Below are positions 27,521 through 35,753 of a stretch of DNA of 64,000 nucleotides, in pieces (the first letter of the stretch is position 1; each line of letters begins with the position of its first letter). Origin of the DNA: CAVWSM01 sp963799425 (GTDB lineage: Bacteria > Actinomycetota > Actinomycetes > Jiangellales > Jiangellaceae). Made by a program: the position numbers and the translations under genes. The stretch spans positions 186,001 through 250,000 of the forward strand of contig CAWCXA010000012.1 in assembly GCA_963799425.1 (NCBI GenBank). The letters run 5' to 3'. The notes below the pieces were generated by a model. It saw nothing but the letters and a program-made list of their open reading frames with translations, was not told the DNA's origin and did no database searches.

Positions 27521-28378
27521 ATGGGGACACCGACCGGCGCGATTGTCGTCGGGTTCGAGGGGTCGGTTGACGCCTACGAATCATTGGAGTGGGCCGTGAG
27601 GGCCGCCGTCAGTCGCCGTGCGCCGATCCACCTGATCTACGCCCTGCCTCAGCCGCTCTCGGACCTGCCGTACAGCGATCGGGAGGCACGGGAACGCGTG
27701 ACGGAAGGACGCCGCATCCTGGCCGATGCGCTGAGCTGGCTGGCACCTTCCGGCTACAAGGTGACAACCGAGATGGTGGACGCACCCGCCCATCGAGCCC
27801 TCCTGGATGCGGCGACCGATGCCCAGCTGATCGTTGTCGGGGCCCGCGGCCACGGCCCGGTCTCAGGCCTGCTGCTCGGTTCGGTGAGCCAGCAAGTGGC
27901 TCGGCAAGCTCTGTGCCCCGTAGTCGTGGTCAGGCGCAAGGCCGACTCGAAGGCGACGCGGATCGTCGTCGGGGTGGACTGTTCACCGAGCTGCGCCGGC
28001 GCGATCGGCTTCGCCTTCGACGAGGCCTCTCGCCGCAATGCTCCTCTGGTGGCGATCCACGCTTGGGTGGACCTCACGCAGTACCGCGGACTAGGGATCA
28101 GCAACTCCACCATGACGAAGGTGGCGGAGCGGACAGCCGCCGCGGAGCGGTTGATCTCAGACGCTCTGGCGGGGTGGTCGGGGAAGTTCCCGGACGTCGA
28201 CGTGACGTGGGAAGCCGTGCCGATCCACCCGGCGACGGTCCTGGCCGACGTTTCCGAGCATGCGGCGCTCGTGGTCGTCGGGTCACGCGGGCGCGGACCA
28301 CTCGCCAGCCTGCTCCTGGGGTCCGTGAGCCAGGCGGTGTTGCACAACGCGAGGTGTCCAGTCGCGATCGTCCGTTGA
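27521..28378 (+). CDS. universal stress protein, two UspA domains
   Basis: 285 residues made of two tandem Usp domains. Each ends with the nucleotide-binding signature GxxG(9)G(S/T): VVGARGHGPVSGLLLGSVSQQVA near residue 105-128, and VVGSRGRGPLASLLLGSVSQAVL near 250-272. This ATP-binding type is linked to hypoxia and dormancy in actinobacteria. It runs convergently to the orphan hydrogenase-maturation-protease homologue. Confidence 0.92.
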   Translation: MGTPTGAIVVGFEGSVDAYESLEWAVRAAVSRRAPIHLIYALPQPLSDLPYSDREARERVTEGRRILADALSWLAPSGYKVTTEMVDAPAHRALLDAATDAQLIVVGARGHGPVSGLLLGSVSQQVARQALCPVVVVRRKADSKATRIVVGVDCSPSCAGAIGFAFDEASRRNAPLVAIHAWVDLTQYRGLGISNSTMTKVAERTAAAERLISDALAGWSGKFPDVDVTWEAVPIHPATVLADVSEHAALVVVGSRGRGPLASLLLGSVSQAVLHNARCPVAIVR

Positions 28379-28414
28379 GGCGCCTCCGGCGCGGCTCCTC
28401 AGTTCCTTAGCTCG

Positions 28415-28891
28415 TCAGCCCCAGGTCTCGGGCGACAAGGACGTGTCGACCATTGCCGCGACTTCGTCAACGAGTTCTGGCACAGCGGCGGCAGCGTCGG
28501 GGGACACGCCAATGCCAAAGTCGGTGTCCGCAACTTCAACGGCATAGAGCAACAGCCTTCGCGGCATCAGGTCCAGGGCGCGTCCAAGCGACACCGCGTC
28601 GCCGAGCCCTGCCCCGTGCGTGCAGGCGACAGCCTGCGGCGTCGCAGCCGGATGCTGAGCCGAGATACGGCGAATGCGCCGACCAGTCGGCAACGCGCGA
28701 ACCGTGCCGACCACTACCGCGGTAGACGCACGGGACCAAAGCTCGATGAGGTGGGTCGGCTCGCCATCGCAGGTGGCGAATGCAACCTCGCGAAGACTCA
28801 TGCCGCGCAGCCGCTCCACGACCTCGAGCCCGACGGCTTCGTCGCGGCGGAACTCGTGGCCGACACCGATCACGATTGTTGGCTTCATCAT
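28415..28891 (-). CDS. hydrogenase maturation protease-like protein, probably altered site
   Basis: 158 residues. The start IVIGVGHEFRRDEAVGLEVVERL matches the GxGNxxRxDDAVG opening of HyaD/HycI endopeptidases, which trim NiFe hydrogenase large subunits. Two usual ligand positions look changed: GN is GH, and the second acidic site (normally VVxVDA) reads VVVGTVRA. The later His-containing segment (VACTHGAGLGDAV) is kept. No hydrogenase gene is in the window. It may be an enzyme on another substrate or an inactive homologue. GGAG fits the second ATG (28888) slightly better. Confidence 0.65.
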   Translation of the reverse strand: MMKPTIVIGVGHEFRRDEAVGLEVVERLRGMSLREVAFATCDGEPTHLIELWSRASTAVVVGTVRALPTGRRIRRISAQHPAATPQAVACTHGAGLGDAVSLGRALDLMPRRLLLYAVEVADTDFGIGVSPDAAAAVPELVDEVAAMVDTSLSPETWG

Positions 28892-28996
28892 CGCTCCACA
28901 GTCATAGGACGAACCTCGAACATGTACCCCTGCGCCGCCGCGTCACACTGTGGTCACACACGACGCTCAGTAACGGTGACGAGAGGTGAGGTCAAG

Positions 28997-29182
28997 GTGA
29001 GCAACAACAGCGGCGGTTCGACCGCGAGCAGCGGGGCCATCTATGGGCTGGGAATCTTTGGGGCGTGGGTCTTCTACTGGCAAGAGGCCGACGGCTTCTG
29101 GGAGTACGTGCTCGCTGCGCTGCAGGGTCTCGTATGGCCAGCATTCATGGTCTACGAGGGCTTCTCCGCTCTCGCCGGTTGA
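28997..29182 (+). CDS. small hypothetical membrane protein
   Basis: 61 residues, GTG start with GAGGTGAGG upstream. After a Ser/Gly-rich N-terminus come two short hydrophobic stretches (IYGLGIFGAWVFYWQEA and VLAALQGLVWPAFMVYEGF) rich in Trp/Phe/Tyr. Actinobacteria carry similar short proteins of unknown role. The 205-base gap after it has no gene. Confidence 0.55.
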   Translation: MSNNSGGSTASSGAIYGLGIFGAWVFYWQEADGFWEYVLAALQGLVWPAFMVYEGFSALAG

Positions 29183-29387
29183 AAACTTCGTCCCAACCAC
29201 TCGTCTCGAATCAGCCACGCTCGGTGAGCTTCGCACGCTGACAAGTCTTCTGCGGAGATGAGCGTCCGCAGGAGGGACGAAGGTCCCGTCGATCAAGGTC
29301 TGAATGCCGTCGAAAGCGGTGGCCGAAGCGACAAGCCTTGCAGGTGAGCGGAGGAGTGGCCTCCGTGATGCAGTGGAAGAGGACACC

Positions 29388-29867
29388 ATGTCGACAACCG
29401 TTGACACCAAACCGAACGGCACCGTGAAGACCCTTGGCTTGGCGGTCATCATTGCCGGGATACTCATGATGGTCGCCGGAGTGACCACTTGGTTCGTCGT
29501 TCAGGGCCAACTGTCGGACCAGAAGATCACCGTCGCGGAGGACGCCGGCTTCCTCGCTGGCGACGAGGTTGATGGGCCGTTCTCCGCCTACGCCGAGGCC
29601 GACATCATCAACAAGCACGCGCTCGAGGCCTCTGACGGGCTGACCTACGCCGAGCTCGACCGCGAGGACCCGGTCCGCGAGACCGTGATGAACGCGTCGT
29701 TCCTGCGGGCCTCGTTGTTCACGTCGGTTGTCTCGTTCGGCGTAGCGGCGATGGCCGCCGGGCTCGGAGTAGTGCTGGTCGTCATCGGAATCGCACTTCG
29801 CCGCCTGGCTCAGACAGCCACGACGGTGGTCGGCGAAGCCCAGGCATCGCCGGTAAGCACCGCCTAA
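29388..29867 (+). CDS. conserved two-helix membrane protein of unknown function
   Basis: 159 residues from the ATG at 29388, preceded by GGAAGAGGA. Helix one is LGLAVIIAGILMMVAGVTTWF. An extracytoplasmic domain of about 75 residues (DQKITVAEDAGFLAGDEVDGP...YAELDRED) follows, then helix two (GVAAMAAGLGVVLVVIGIAL) and a short cytoplasmic tail. Close relatives in databases are often misnamed aromatic ring-opening dioxygenase LigA; nothing here supports a dioxygenase. Function unknown. Confidence 0.7.
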   Translation: MSTTVDTKPNGTVKTLGLAVIIAGILMMVAGVTTWFVVQGQLSDQKITVAEDAGFLAGDEVDGPFSAYAEADIINKHALEASDGLTYAELDREDPVRETVMNASFLRASLFTSVVSFGVAAMAAGLGVVLVVIGIALRRLAQTATTVVGEAQASPVSTA

Positions 29868-29899
29868 CCCACAGTCACAAGCAATCAGCAACATTCGAC

Positions 29900-29936
29900 G
29901 GGTGTCATGTGCCGCCCAGCGGGGCACATGACACCC
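29900..29936. repeat. 14-base perfect inverted repeat just before the LLM oxidoreductase gene
   Basis: GGGTGTCATGTGCC (29900-29913) and GGCACATGACACCC (29923-29936) are exact reverse complements around a 9-base loop. It ends directly before the ATG at 29937 and contains an earlier in-frame ATG (29928). There is no T-run, so it could be a terminator for the gene upstream, an operator, or an RNA hairpin over the translation start. Confidence 0.6.
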
Positions 29937-30902
29937 ATGACCGTCGTCGGAATCCACGCTTCGCACGAGCAGGTGCACCCCACCGCTCTGCTCGAAGCTG
30001 TCGTCACTGCCGAACGGGCCGGCTTCCGGGCCGGGATGAGCTCCGACCACTTCTCCCCATGGAGCGTGCGCCAGGGTGAGTCAGGCTTCGCCTGGGCCTG
30101 GCTGGGCGCCGCGCTGGCCCGTACACAAATCCCCTTCGGCGTGGTCAACGCGCCAGGGCAGCGCTATCACCCAGCGATCATCGCCCAGGCCGCCGCAACT
30201 CTCGCTGCCATGTTTCCTGGGCGGTTCTGGGTCGCACTAGGCACCGGCGAGGCGTCCAACGAACACATCACGGGTCAACGTTGGCCACGCAAGGACGTAC
30301 GAGCCGCGCGGTTGCGTGAGTGCGTCGACGTGATCCGCGCGCTGCTCGCGGGCGAAGAGGTCAGTCACGACGGCCTGGTAACGGTCGACAGGGCGCGCCT
30401 CTGGACGCTGCCCGATCAACCCCCCAAGCTGATCGGCCCAGCCGTGTCCGTACAGACGGCGCATGATGTCGCCGAGTGGGCAGATGGCCTGATCACTCTG
30501 AACCAGCCACCGGAGCACCTTCGTCGGATGGTCGACGCCTACCGCTCCAACGGCGGTCGCGGCCGGATCGGCCTGCAGGTCCATCTTTCGTACGCGCGGG
30601 ACGAGGACACGGCACTGCACATCGCGTACGACCAATGGCGCAGCAACGTGTTCTCCCCTCCCCTGTGCTGGGACTTGGAAACACCGGAGCAATTCGACGT
30701 CGCCAGCACCCATGTGCCGCCGGAGGCCGTACGTCAGGCCGTGCTTGTCTCCAGCGATCTCAAGCAGCACACGGCGTGGCTGCACGAGTACGCAGACCTC
30801 GGGTTCGACGAGATCTACCTGCACCACGTGGGCCGAGAGCAGAACGAGTTCATCGACGCGTTCGGTGAGCATGTCCTGCCCGAGCTCGTTGACGCACCCT
30901 GA
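29937..30902 (+). CDS. FMN-dependent LLM-class oxidoreductase (TIGR03885-like)
   Basis: 321 residues from the second in-frame ATG. The TVVGIHASHEQ...AERAGF...SSDHFSPWS opening and FPGRFWVALGTGEASNEHITG are typical of F420/FMN luciferase-like monooxygenase-fold proteins; the ASHEQ form matches the TIGR03885 subfamily. That group often sits beside GH13 enzymes, as here (12 bases to the next start). The substrate is unknown. An upstream ATG at 29928 is possible but lies inside the inverted repeat. Confidence 0.85.
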   Translation: MTVVGIHASHEQVHPTALLEAVVTAERAGFRAGMSSDHFSPWSVRQGESGFAWAWLGAALARTQIPFGVVNAPGQRYHPAIIAQAAATLAAMFPGRFWVALGTGEASNEHITGQRWPRKDVRAARLRECVDVIRALLAGEEVSHDGLVTVDRARLWTLPDQPPKLIGPAVSVQTAHDVAEWADGLITLNQPPEHLRRMVDAYRSNGGRGRIGLQVHLSYARDEDTALHIAYDQWRSNVFSPPLCWDLETPEQFDVASTHVPPEAVRQAVLVSSDLKQHTAWLHEYADLGFDEIYLHHVGREQNEFIDAFGEHVLPELVDAP

Positions 30903-30914
30903 GGAGTACGTCCC

Positions 30915-32594
30915 ATGAGAATCACCGACACCAGCGACATGTGGTGGAAGACCGCGGTCATCTACTGCCTCGACGCGGAAACGTACCTCGACTGGAACGG
31001 CGACGGCGTCGGCGACTTCCCGGGGCTGGCGCAGCGCATCGACTACCTGGCCGAGCTCGGCGTGACCTGCCTGTGGCTGATGCCGTTCTACCCGACGAGC
31101 GAGCGTGACGACGGCTACGACATCGTGGACTTCTACGGGGTCGACGACCGGCTCGGCACGCTAGGCGACTTCGTCGAAACCGTACGCACCGCCAAGGATC
31201 GCGGCATGCGCGTCATCGTCGATCTCGTCGTCAACCACACGTCCGACAAGCACCCCTGGTTCAAATCGGCGCGATCAAGCAAGGACTCGCCGTTCCGCGA
31301 CTACTACGTGTGGCGCGCCGACGCGCCGCCGGACACGAGGGACCAAGTCGTCTTCCCGGACGAGGAGGATGGCATCTGGGCGTTCGACGAGCGGACCGGC
31401 GAGTGGTACCTGCATCACTTCTACAGTCATCAGCCCGACGTCAACATCGCGAATCCCAAGGTTCGCGATGAGATCGCGCGCGTCATCGGCTTCTGGCTCG
31501 AGCTCGGGGTGTCGGGGTTCCGGGTGGACGCCGTGCCGTTCCTGCTCGACATGCGGGGCAGCGACTCGAAGGCTGCCGAGCTGCTGGGCGACCCGCATGA
31601 CTACCTACGCGCGCTGCGGCAGTTCATCGGCCGCCGCTCCGGCGACGCGATCCTGCTTGGCGAGGTCAACCTGCCGCGCAAGGACCAGGTGACCTATTTC
31701 GGTGGTCCCGAGGGCGACGAACTCAACATGCAGTTCGACTTCATTGGGATGCAGAGCCTCTACCTGTCGCTGGCACGCGGGGATGCGGCCCCGCTGGCGA
31801 AGGCGCTCTCCGGACGGCCCGCGCTGTCCGACGACGCTCAATGGGCAACCTTCGTTCGCAACCATGACGAGCTCACGCTCGACAAGCTGACCGACGCCGA
31901 GCGCCAGGAAGTGTTCGCGGCGTTCGGATCGGAGCCGTCGATGCAGGTCTACGGACGTGGCTTGCGCCGGCGGTTGCCACCTATGCTCGACGGCGATCCT
32001 CGCCGCATCCGCATGGTCTACAGCCTGCTGTTCTCCCTGCCCGGGACGCCGGTTCTCTTCTACGGCGAAGAGATAGGCATGGGCGAAGACCTCGACGTGC
32101 CGGGGCGAATGGCCGTACGCACACCAATGCAATGGACTTCCGGCCGCAACGGCGGATTCTCGACCGCCCGCCCGTCTCGCCTGCCCGCACCCGTCGTCTC
32201 CGGTGGCTACTCGCCGGAACACGTGAATGTCGCCGACCAACGCCGCGATCCCGACTCGCTGCTGGCATTCACGTCACTGCTCATCCGGCGTTACCGCGAG
32301 TGCCCGGAGCTTGGTTGGGCGGACTTCGAGCTGCTCGATCAGCCGTTGACCGAAGTTCTGGCGCATCGATGCACGTGGGACGACGGTAGCCTGGTCGCGC
32401 TGCACAACCTGAGTCCCGAGCCGCTCATCGTGCCAGTGCAGCTACCCGATCTTGACGCGGACTGCCAACTCGTGGGACTGGTGCCCGACGGACGCGTACG
32501 AGTTGACGAGAAGGGGCGCGCCGAGATCAGCCTTGATGGCTACGGCTACCGCTGGCTGCGCGTTGTCCGACCGGGTGACCGGCGGCTTGTGTAG
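30915..32594 (+). CDS. GH13 alpha-amylase family protein (trehalose synthase-like)
   Basis: 559 residues. The GH13 catalytic triad is visible: nucleophile Asp205 in GFRVDAVP, acid/base Glu250 in LLGEVN, and Asp318 in FVRNHDELT; region I is DLVVNHTS (103-110). Order, length and the N-terminal AVIYCLDAETYLDWNGDGVGDF resemble trehalose synthase (maltose alpha-glucosyltransferase) relatives, but YCLDAETY replaces the usual YEVxVRSF, so another alpha-glucoside may be the substrate. It is translationally close to the LLM oxidoreductase and is probably cytoplasmic, with no signal peptide. Confidence 0.88.
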   Translation: MRITDTSDMWWKTAVIYCLDAETYLDWNGDGVGDFPGLAQRIDYLAELGVTCLWLMPFYPTSERDDGYDIVDFYGVDDRLGTLGDFVETVRTAKDRGMRVIVDLVVNHTSDKHPWFKSARSSKDSPFRDYYVWRADAPPDTRDQVVFPDEEDGIWAFDERTGEWYLHHFYSHQPDVNIANPKVRDEIARVIGFWLELGVSGFRVDAVPFLLDMRGSDSKAAELLGDPHDYLRALRQFIGRRSGDAILLGEVNLPRKDQVTYFGGPEGDELNMQFDFIGMQSLYLSLARGDAAPLAKALSGRPALSDDAQWATFVRNHDELTLDKLTDAERQEVFAAFGSEPSMQVYGRGLRRRLPPMLDGDPRRIRMVYSLLFSLPGTPVLFYGEEIGMGEDLDVPGRMAVRTPMQWTSGRNGGFSTARPSRLPAPVVSGGYSPEHVNVADQRRDPDSLLAFTSLLIRRYRECPELGWADFELLDQPLTEVLAHRCTWDDGSLVALHNLSPEPLIVPVQLPDLDADCQLVGLVPDGRVRVDEKGRAEISLDGYGYRWLRVVRPGDRRLV

Positions 32595-32609
32595 GCGGCC
32601 TGCGAGCAG

Positions 32610-32888
32610 CTAGTCCTTCGCGCGATGTCCGAGGCCGAACGCCTCACCCGGCTCGGGCTCTTGCGGGTCAAGCGACTCCTGCGTCTCGTCGAGTGCGGGC
32701 ATCGCTTCGTCGAGGTCTGTGCCGGGCGCGTCACTGCTGATGCCTAAGGCGGAGCGGCGCCGCTGCGGATGCGTACGGCCAAGCTGCGCTTCTGTCTCCT
32801 TCAGCGCGTCGTCAGACGTACGTTCGGCGTCGATCTCCCGCGGATCCTCGCCAGGTGTCGCGCCTTCCCTGGTCCATCGATCTGTCAT
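32610..32888 (-). CDS. hypothetical acidic, probably disordered protein
   Basis: 92 residues, rich in Glu, Asp, Arg and Pro with almost no hydrophobic core (DDALKETEAQLGRTHPQRRR, then DLDEAMPALDETQESLDPQEPEPGE). It is likely disordered. No family is recognised. It is the same strand as, and 133 bases from, the next gene to the right. Confidence 0.5.
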   Translation of the reverse strand: MTDRWTREGATPGEDPREIDAERTSDDALKETEAQLGRTHPQRRRSALGISSDAPGTDLDEAMPALDETQESLDPQEPEPGEAFGLGHRAKD

Positions 32889-33021
32889 CGTTGATCGCCC
32901 ACCTGTCTGTTGCCCTGCATAACGCCGACAGCTCGAACCTGCTTCCGCGTTTCGATGAACTCTCGACGCGAGATCACGCTCGATGCGTCGCAGCGTGCGC
33001 CGCCGACGGATCGGCATCGGG

Positions 33022-33387
33022 TCACCTCTCCCAGGGAGGGGTGTCGCCCATCTTGGAGTAGTACTTGGCCAGGTGGCTCTTGACCCGGTCGACGTCTTTC
33101 TCCGGTATGTCCACCCCGCCGCGCGACCCTTGCATGACCGCAGCCGCGGCCATGAAACCGCGGGGCACCGCCTTGAGCCGGCCATCGATCACGTCCGCGA
33201 TCAGCAGCTTGTAGGCAGTGAAATTGTCCTTTTGGTCTGCGTCGTACCAGATATGCGCGTCGCGGTAGCGCTCGTTGGGCCCGTCTTCGGCCTTGGCCCA
33301 GGCACGGACACGCTTCTCGGCGGCGTCGCCATTCCATTCGCGGTCGCGGTCGGCGAGCGGCAGGTCCTGAAAAGCCGTCACTGCCAT
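33022..33387 (-). CDS. stand-alone domain related to phage/ChaB-neighbour proteins
   Basis: 121 residues; GAGGAG precedes the ATG. The pattern DLPLADRDREWNGDAAEKRV, IWYDADQKDNFTAYKLLIADVIDG and VPRGFMAAAAVMQGSRGG is known to me from N-terminal regions of phage prohead-protease-type proteins and from small stand-alone proteins. No other phage gene is nearby. The role outside phages is unknown. A GGGTAA element 28 bases upstream could be a stress-sigma -10. Confidence 0.6.
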   Translation of the reverse strand: MAVTAFQDLPLADRDREWNGDAAEKRVRAWAKAEDGPNERYRDAHIWYDADQKDNFTAYKLLIADVIDGRLKAVPRGFMAAAAVMQGSRGGVDIPEKDVDRVKSHLAKYYSKMGDTPPWER

Positions 33388-33431
33388 GGTGGAACTCCTC
33401 GGCTCACGCGTGACTTACCCGTATGACTCCC

Positions 33432-34574
33432 TTACCCCGCCCTGGGCGGACGTATGCGTGCGAGCAAGCCCCGAACCCGCTCCCCGAAGCTCGGTCCGTG
33501 CTCGGGTGGCGGCTCCTGCCCCCATCGCAGCTGCATGTAGAGGCGCTTTACGGCCCCGACCAGAGGTGTGGCAACAAGCGCACCTGGCAGACCTGCAGCA
33601 GCGCCACCGACAAAGGCAGCGATCATGGTCGTCGGTGGGGTCACGTCAATTGCTCGGCCCACGATGATCGGGCTGATGAAGTGGTTCTCGATGTTCATGT
33701 AGATCAGGAACAGCGCGATGACCACAAGGAAGACGACGGGCCCCTGTGTCGAGGCCAGCAGGCCGAGCAGCGCTCCGCCGAGGAACCCGCCAATCTGCGG
33801 GATCAGGTCGGTGAGCATCGCCCAGAGCGCAGCGAGCGGGGCCAGGGGCACACCAAAAACCAGGCACAGGGTGAGCACGACGATGCCCATCAGTGCCGCC
33901 ACGGTCAACGACCCGCCGAAGTACTGCGCTGCCGACGTGTACACCACATCTGACACGTAGCGCGCCCGCTGCAGCATCTGCTGCGGTACGAGCCGTTCCG
34001 CCGCGTTGATGAGGCGTTTGCCGTCCAGCAGCAACGACACAGCGAATGTCACGACGAGGACGCTCGACAATGCGCCACCAATGAGACTGTCAACGGCACT
34101 AGCAACGCTGGCATCGCTGAAGCTGCTCGGCAGCTCTTCGATTGCGTCTGCGACCCAGCCGGCTGCATCCCTGCTCTCGAGCCAACTGCCGACGAGTGGG
34201 ACGTTGTACGCGTCGCGAATGGTGCCCGGCAGATCTGTTGACAATCTTTGCGCCTGGTCGACCGCGATCGGCGCCATGACCCCGACCAGCGCTCCGAGCA
34301 GGGCGATCACACCACCCGCCACGAGGGCGACGGCCGCCGGCTGCGACCAATGCCAGCGTCGTCTCACGGCGGCAACCACCGGTGCAAGGGCGAGCGCGAG
34401 TACGGCGCCGATGGCCAACGTCGTCAGGGCATCGGCCGCGCTGGCCAGCAGCGAGACAACCGCGATTGCGGCGACAACTCCACCGAGCACTTGGACGAAG
34501 GTCGCCGGATGCAGAGCCACTAAGGTGTCGCGCGTCGACGCGCCGCGTTCGCCTGGCCGGTCCGTTGGCGCCAC
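33432..34574 (-). CDS. AI-2E family transporter
   Basis: 380 residues from a GTG at 34574 (an upstream GTG at 34628 would run into the divergent gene). Seven to eight membrane helices with the family's C-terminal signature (AALWAMLTDLIPQIGGFLGG and NIENHFISPIIVGRAI). Members export small molecules or exchange Na+/H+; the autoinducer-2 link is not general. It is divergent, with about 19 bases between starts, from a second AI-2E-type gene. Confidence 0.82.
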   Translation of the reverse strand: MAPTDRPGERGASTRDTLVALHPATFVQVLGGVVAAIAVVSLLASAADALTTLAIGAVLALALAPVVAAVRRRWHWSQPAAVALVAGGVIALLGALVGVMAPIAVDQAQRLSTDLPGTIRDAYNVPLVGSWLESRDAAGWVADAIEELPSSFSDASVASAVDSLIGGALSSVLVVTFAVSLLLDGKRLINAAERLVPQQMLQRARYVSDVVYTSAAQYFGGSLTVAALMGIVVLTLCLVFGVPLAPLAALWAMLTDLIPQIGGFLGGALLGLLASTQGPVVFLVVIALFLIYMNIENHFISPIIVGRAIDVTPPTTMIAAFVGGAAAGLPGALVATPLVGAVKRLYMQLRWGQEPPPEHGPSFGERVRGLLARIRPPRAG

Positions 34575-34593
34575 GGGACTACGGTAGCGAAGC

Positions 34594-35650
34594 GTGGGGC
34601 CCGACAGCGGCGACGAAACGTCCACCACCGGGCGTCAGCGCGTCCGCTTCAGCACCGGATCGATCGCTCTGGTTGTCGCAGCCTTCCTCGCGGCAGGGGC
34701 GGTCGTTGCGCTGGTCGACGCGGCTCGTCGTCCGTTGCTCTGGGTGCTCGCGACGGCGATCGTGGCCTGGCTGGTCTCCTGGATCATCGACCTGCTGAGC
34801 CGCTGGATTCCCCGTCTCGCTGCCATCCTGCTTACCGTCCTGGCGATCGCCGTGCTGGTTGGCGGCGGGTGGTTCGGCGTCACGGGTGAGATCCGCTCCG
34901 GGGTTGACACCCTGGTGGAAGAGCTTCCGGCCGCCGCGCAGGACATTGAGGACCGCTCCGAGTTGGCAGCGGACTTCCGATTGTCCGAACGCACCGAGGC
35001 ATTCATCAACAACATCGCTGGGCAGATCCCCATCGATACTGGGGTCGTAGAGACCGCAGGGACCGCATCCAGCTACGTAGTAATGGGAATCCTGATGCTG
35101 TTCCTAGTCGCCTACGGCCCGCAGTTCGTTGCCGGGGCTCTGCGCCAGATCGCCGACCCGGATCGGCGGGCCGCAGGTCGCATCGGTCGTCTATCACTCG
35201 GGAGGACAGGCACGGGGGTATCTGCTCGCCGTTATCGCGCAGACGATCGTCGTCACCGGGGTGTGCGGTTTGGTGTTTCAACTGCTCGACCTGCCGGCGC
35301 CGCTCACCCTTGGTCTGCTGGTTGGCGCTCTAGGCGCCATCCCCTACTTCGGGATGGTTCTCGGCGGCTTCGCGCCGTTGCTCGTCTCAGCCACCGCACC
35401 GTCGCCCGGCATTGCTGCTCTCGTGGTCGCCGGAGTGGTGCTCGCCCTGCAGCTCATCGAGGCGTTCGTCGTGCGTCCGCGAGTTGATCGGCAAACCGTG
35501 CACGTCGGCCCCGCCCTCGTCGTCGTCGGCGTGCTCGTCGGATTCGAGTTGTACGGGATCGGTGGGGCAGTGTTCGGCACTGCCCTGATAGTTCTGGGCT
35601 GGGCAGTGCTCCAGTCGTTGCCTGCGAGAGGCGTGCAGCCCACTCCGTGA
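34594..35650 (+). pseudogene. AI-2E family transporter, single frameshift
   Basis: Reads as an AI-2E permease from a GTG at 34594: first helix IALVVAAFLAAGAVVALVDA through GILMLFLVAYGPQFVAGALRQIADPDRRAA. The frame is then lost. Removing one G at 35176/35177 continues as VASVVYHSGGQARGYLLAVIAQT, then PAPLTLGLLVGALGAIPYFG and ends at 35650, about 351 residues, normal for the family. It may be intact if that base is an error. Confidence 0.75.
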
Positions 35651-35753
35651 TCATGCGCTGGACGTTAATTCGCCGTTACAGCGTTGGCCGCGCGCAGTTA
35701 GTCCGCGCTGGTTAGGCATGGGATGTCCCCATTTCGAGATGGAGGTACGTCGC

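Noticed and set aside
29388..29867. Annotation as aromatic ring-opening dioxygenase LigA
   Set aside because: Two membrane helices and no metal-binding dioxygenase motif; the database name is misleading.
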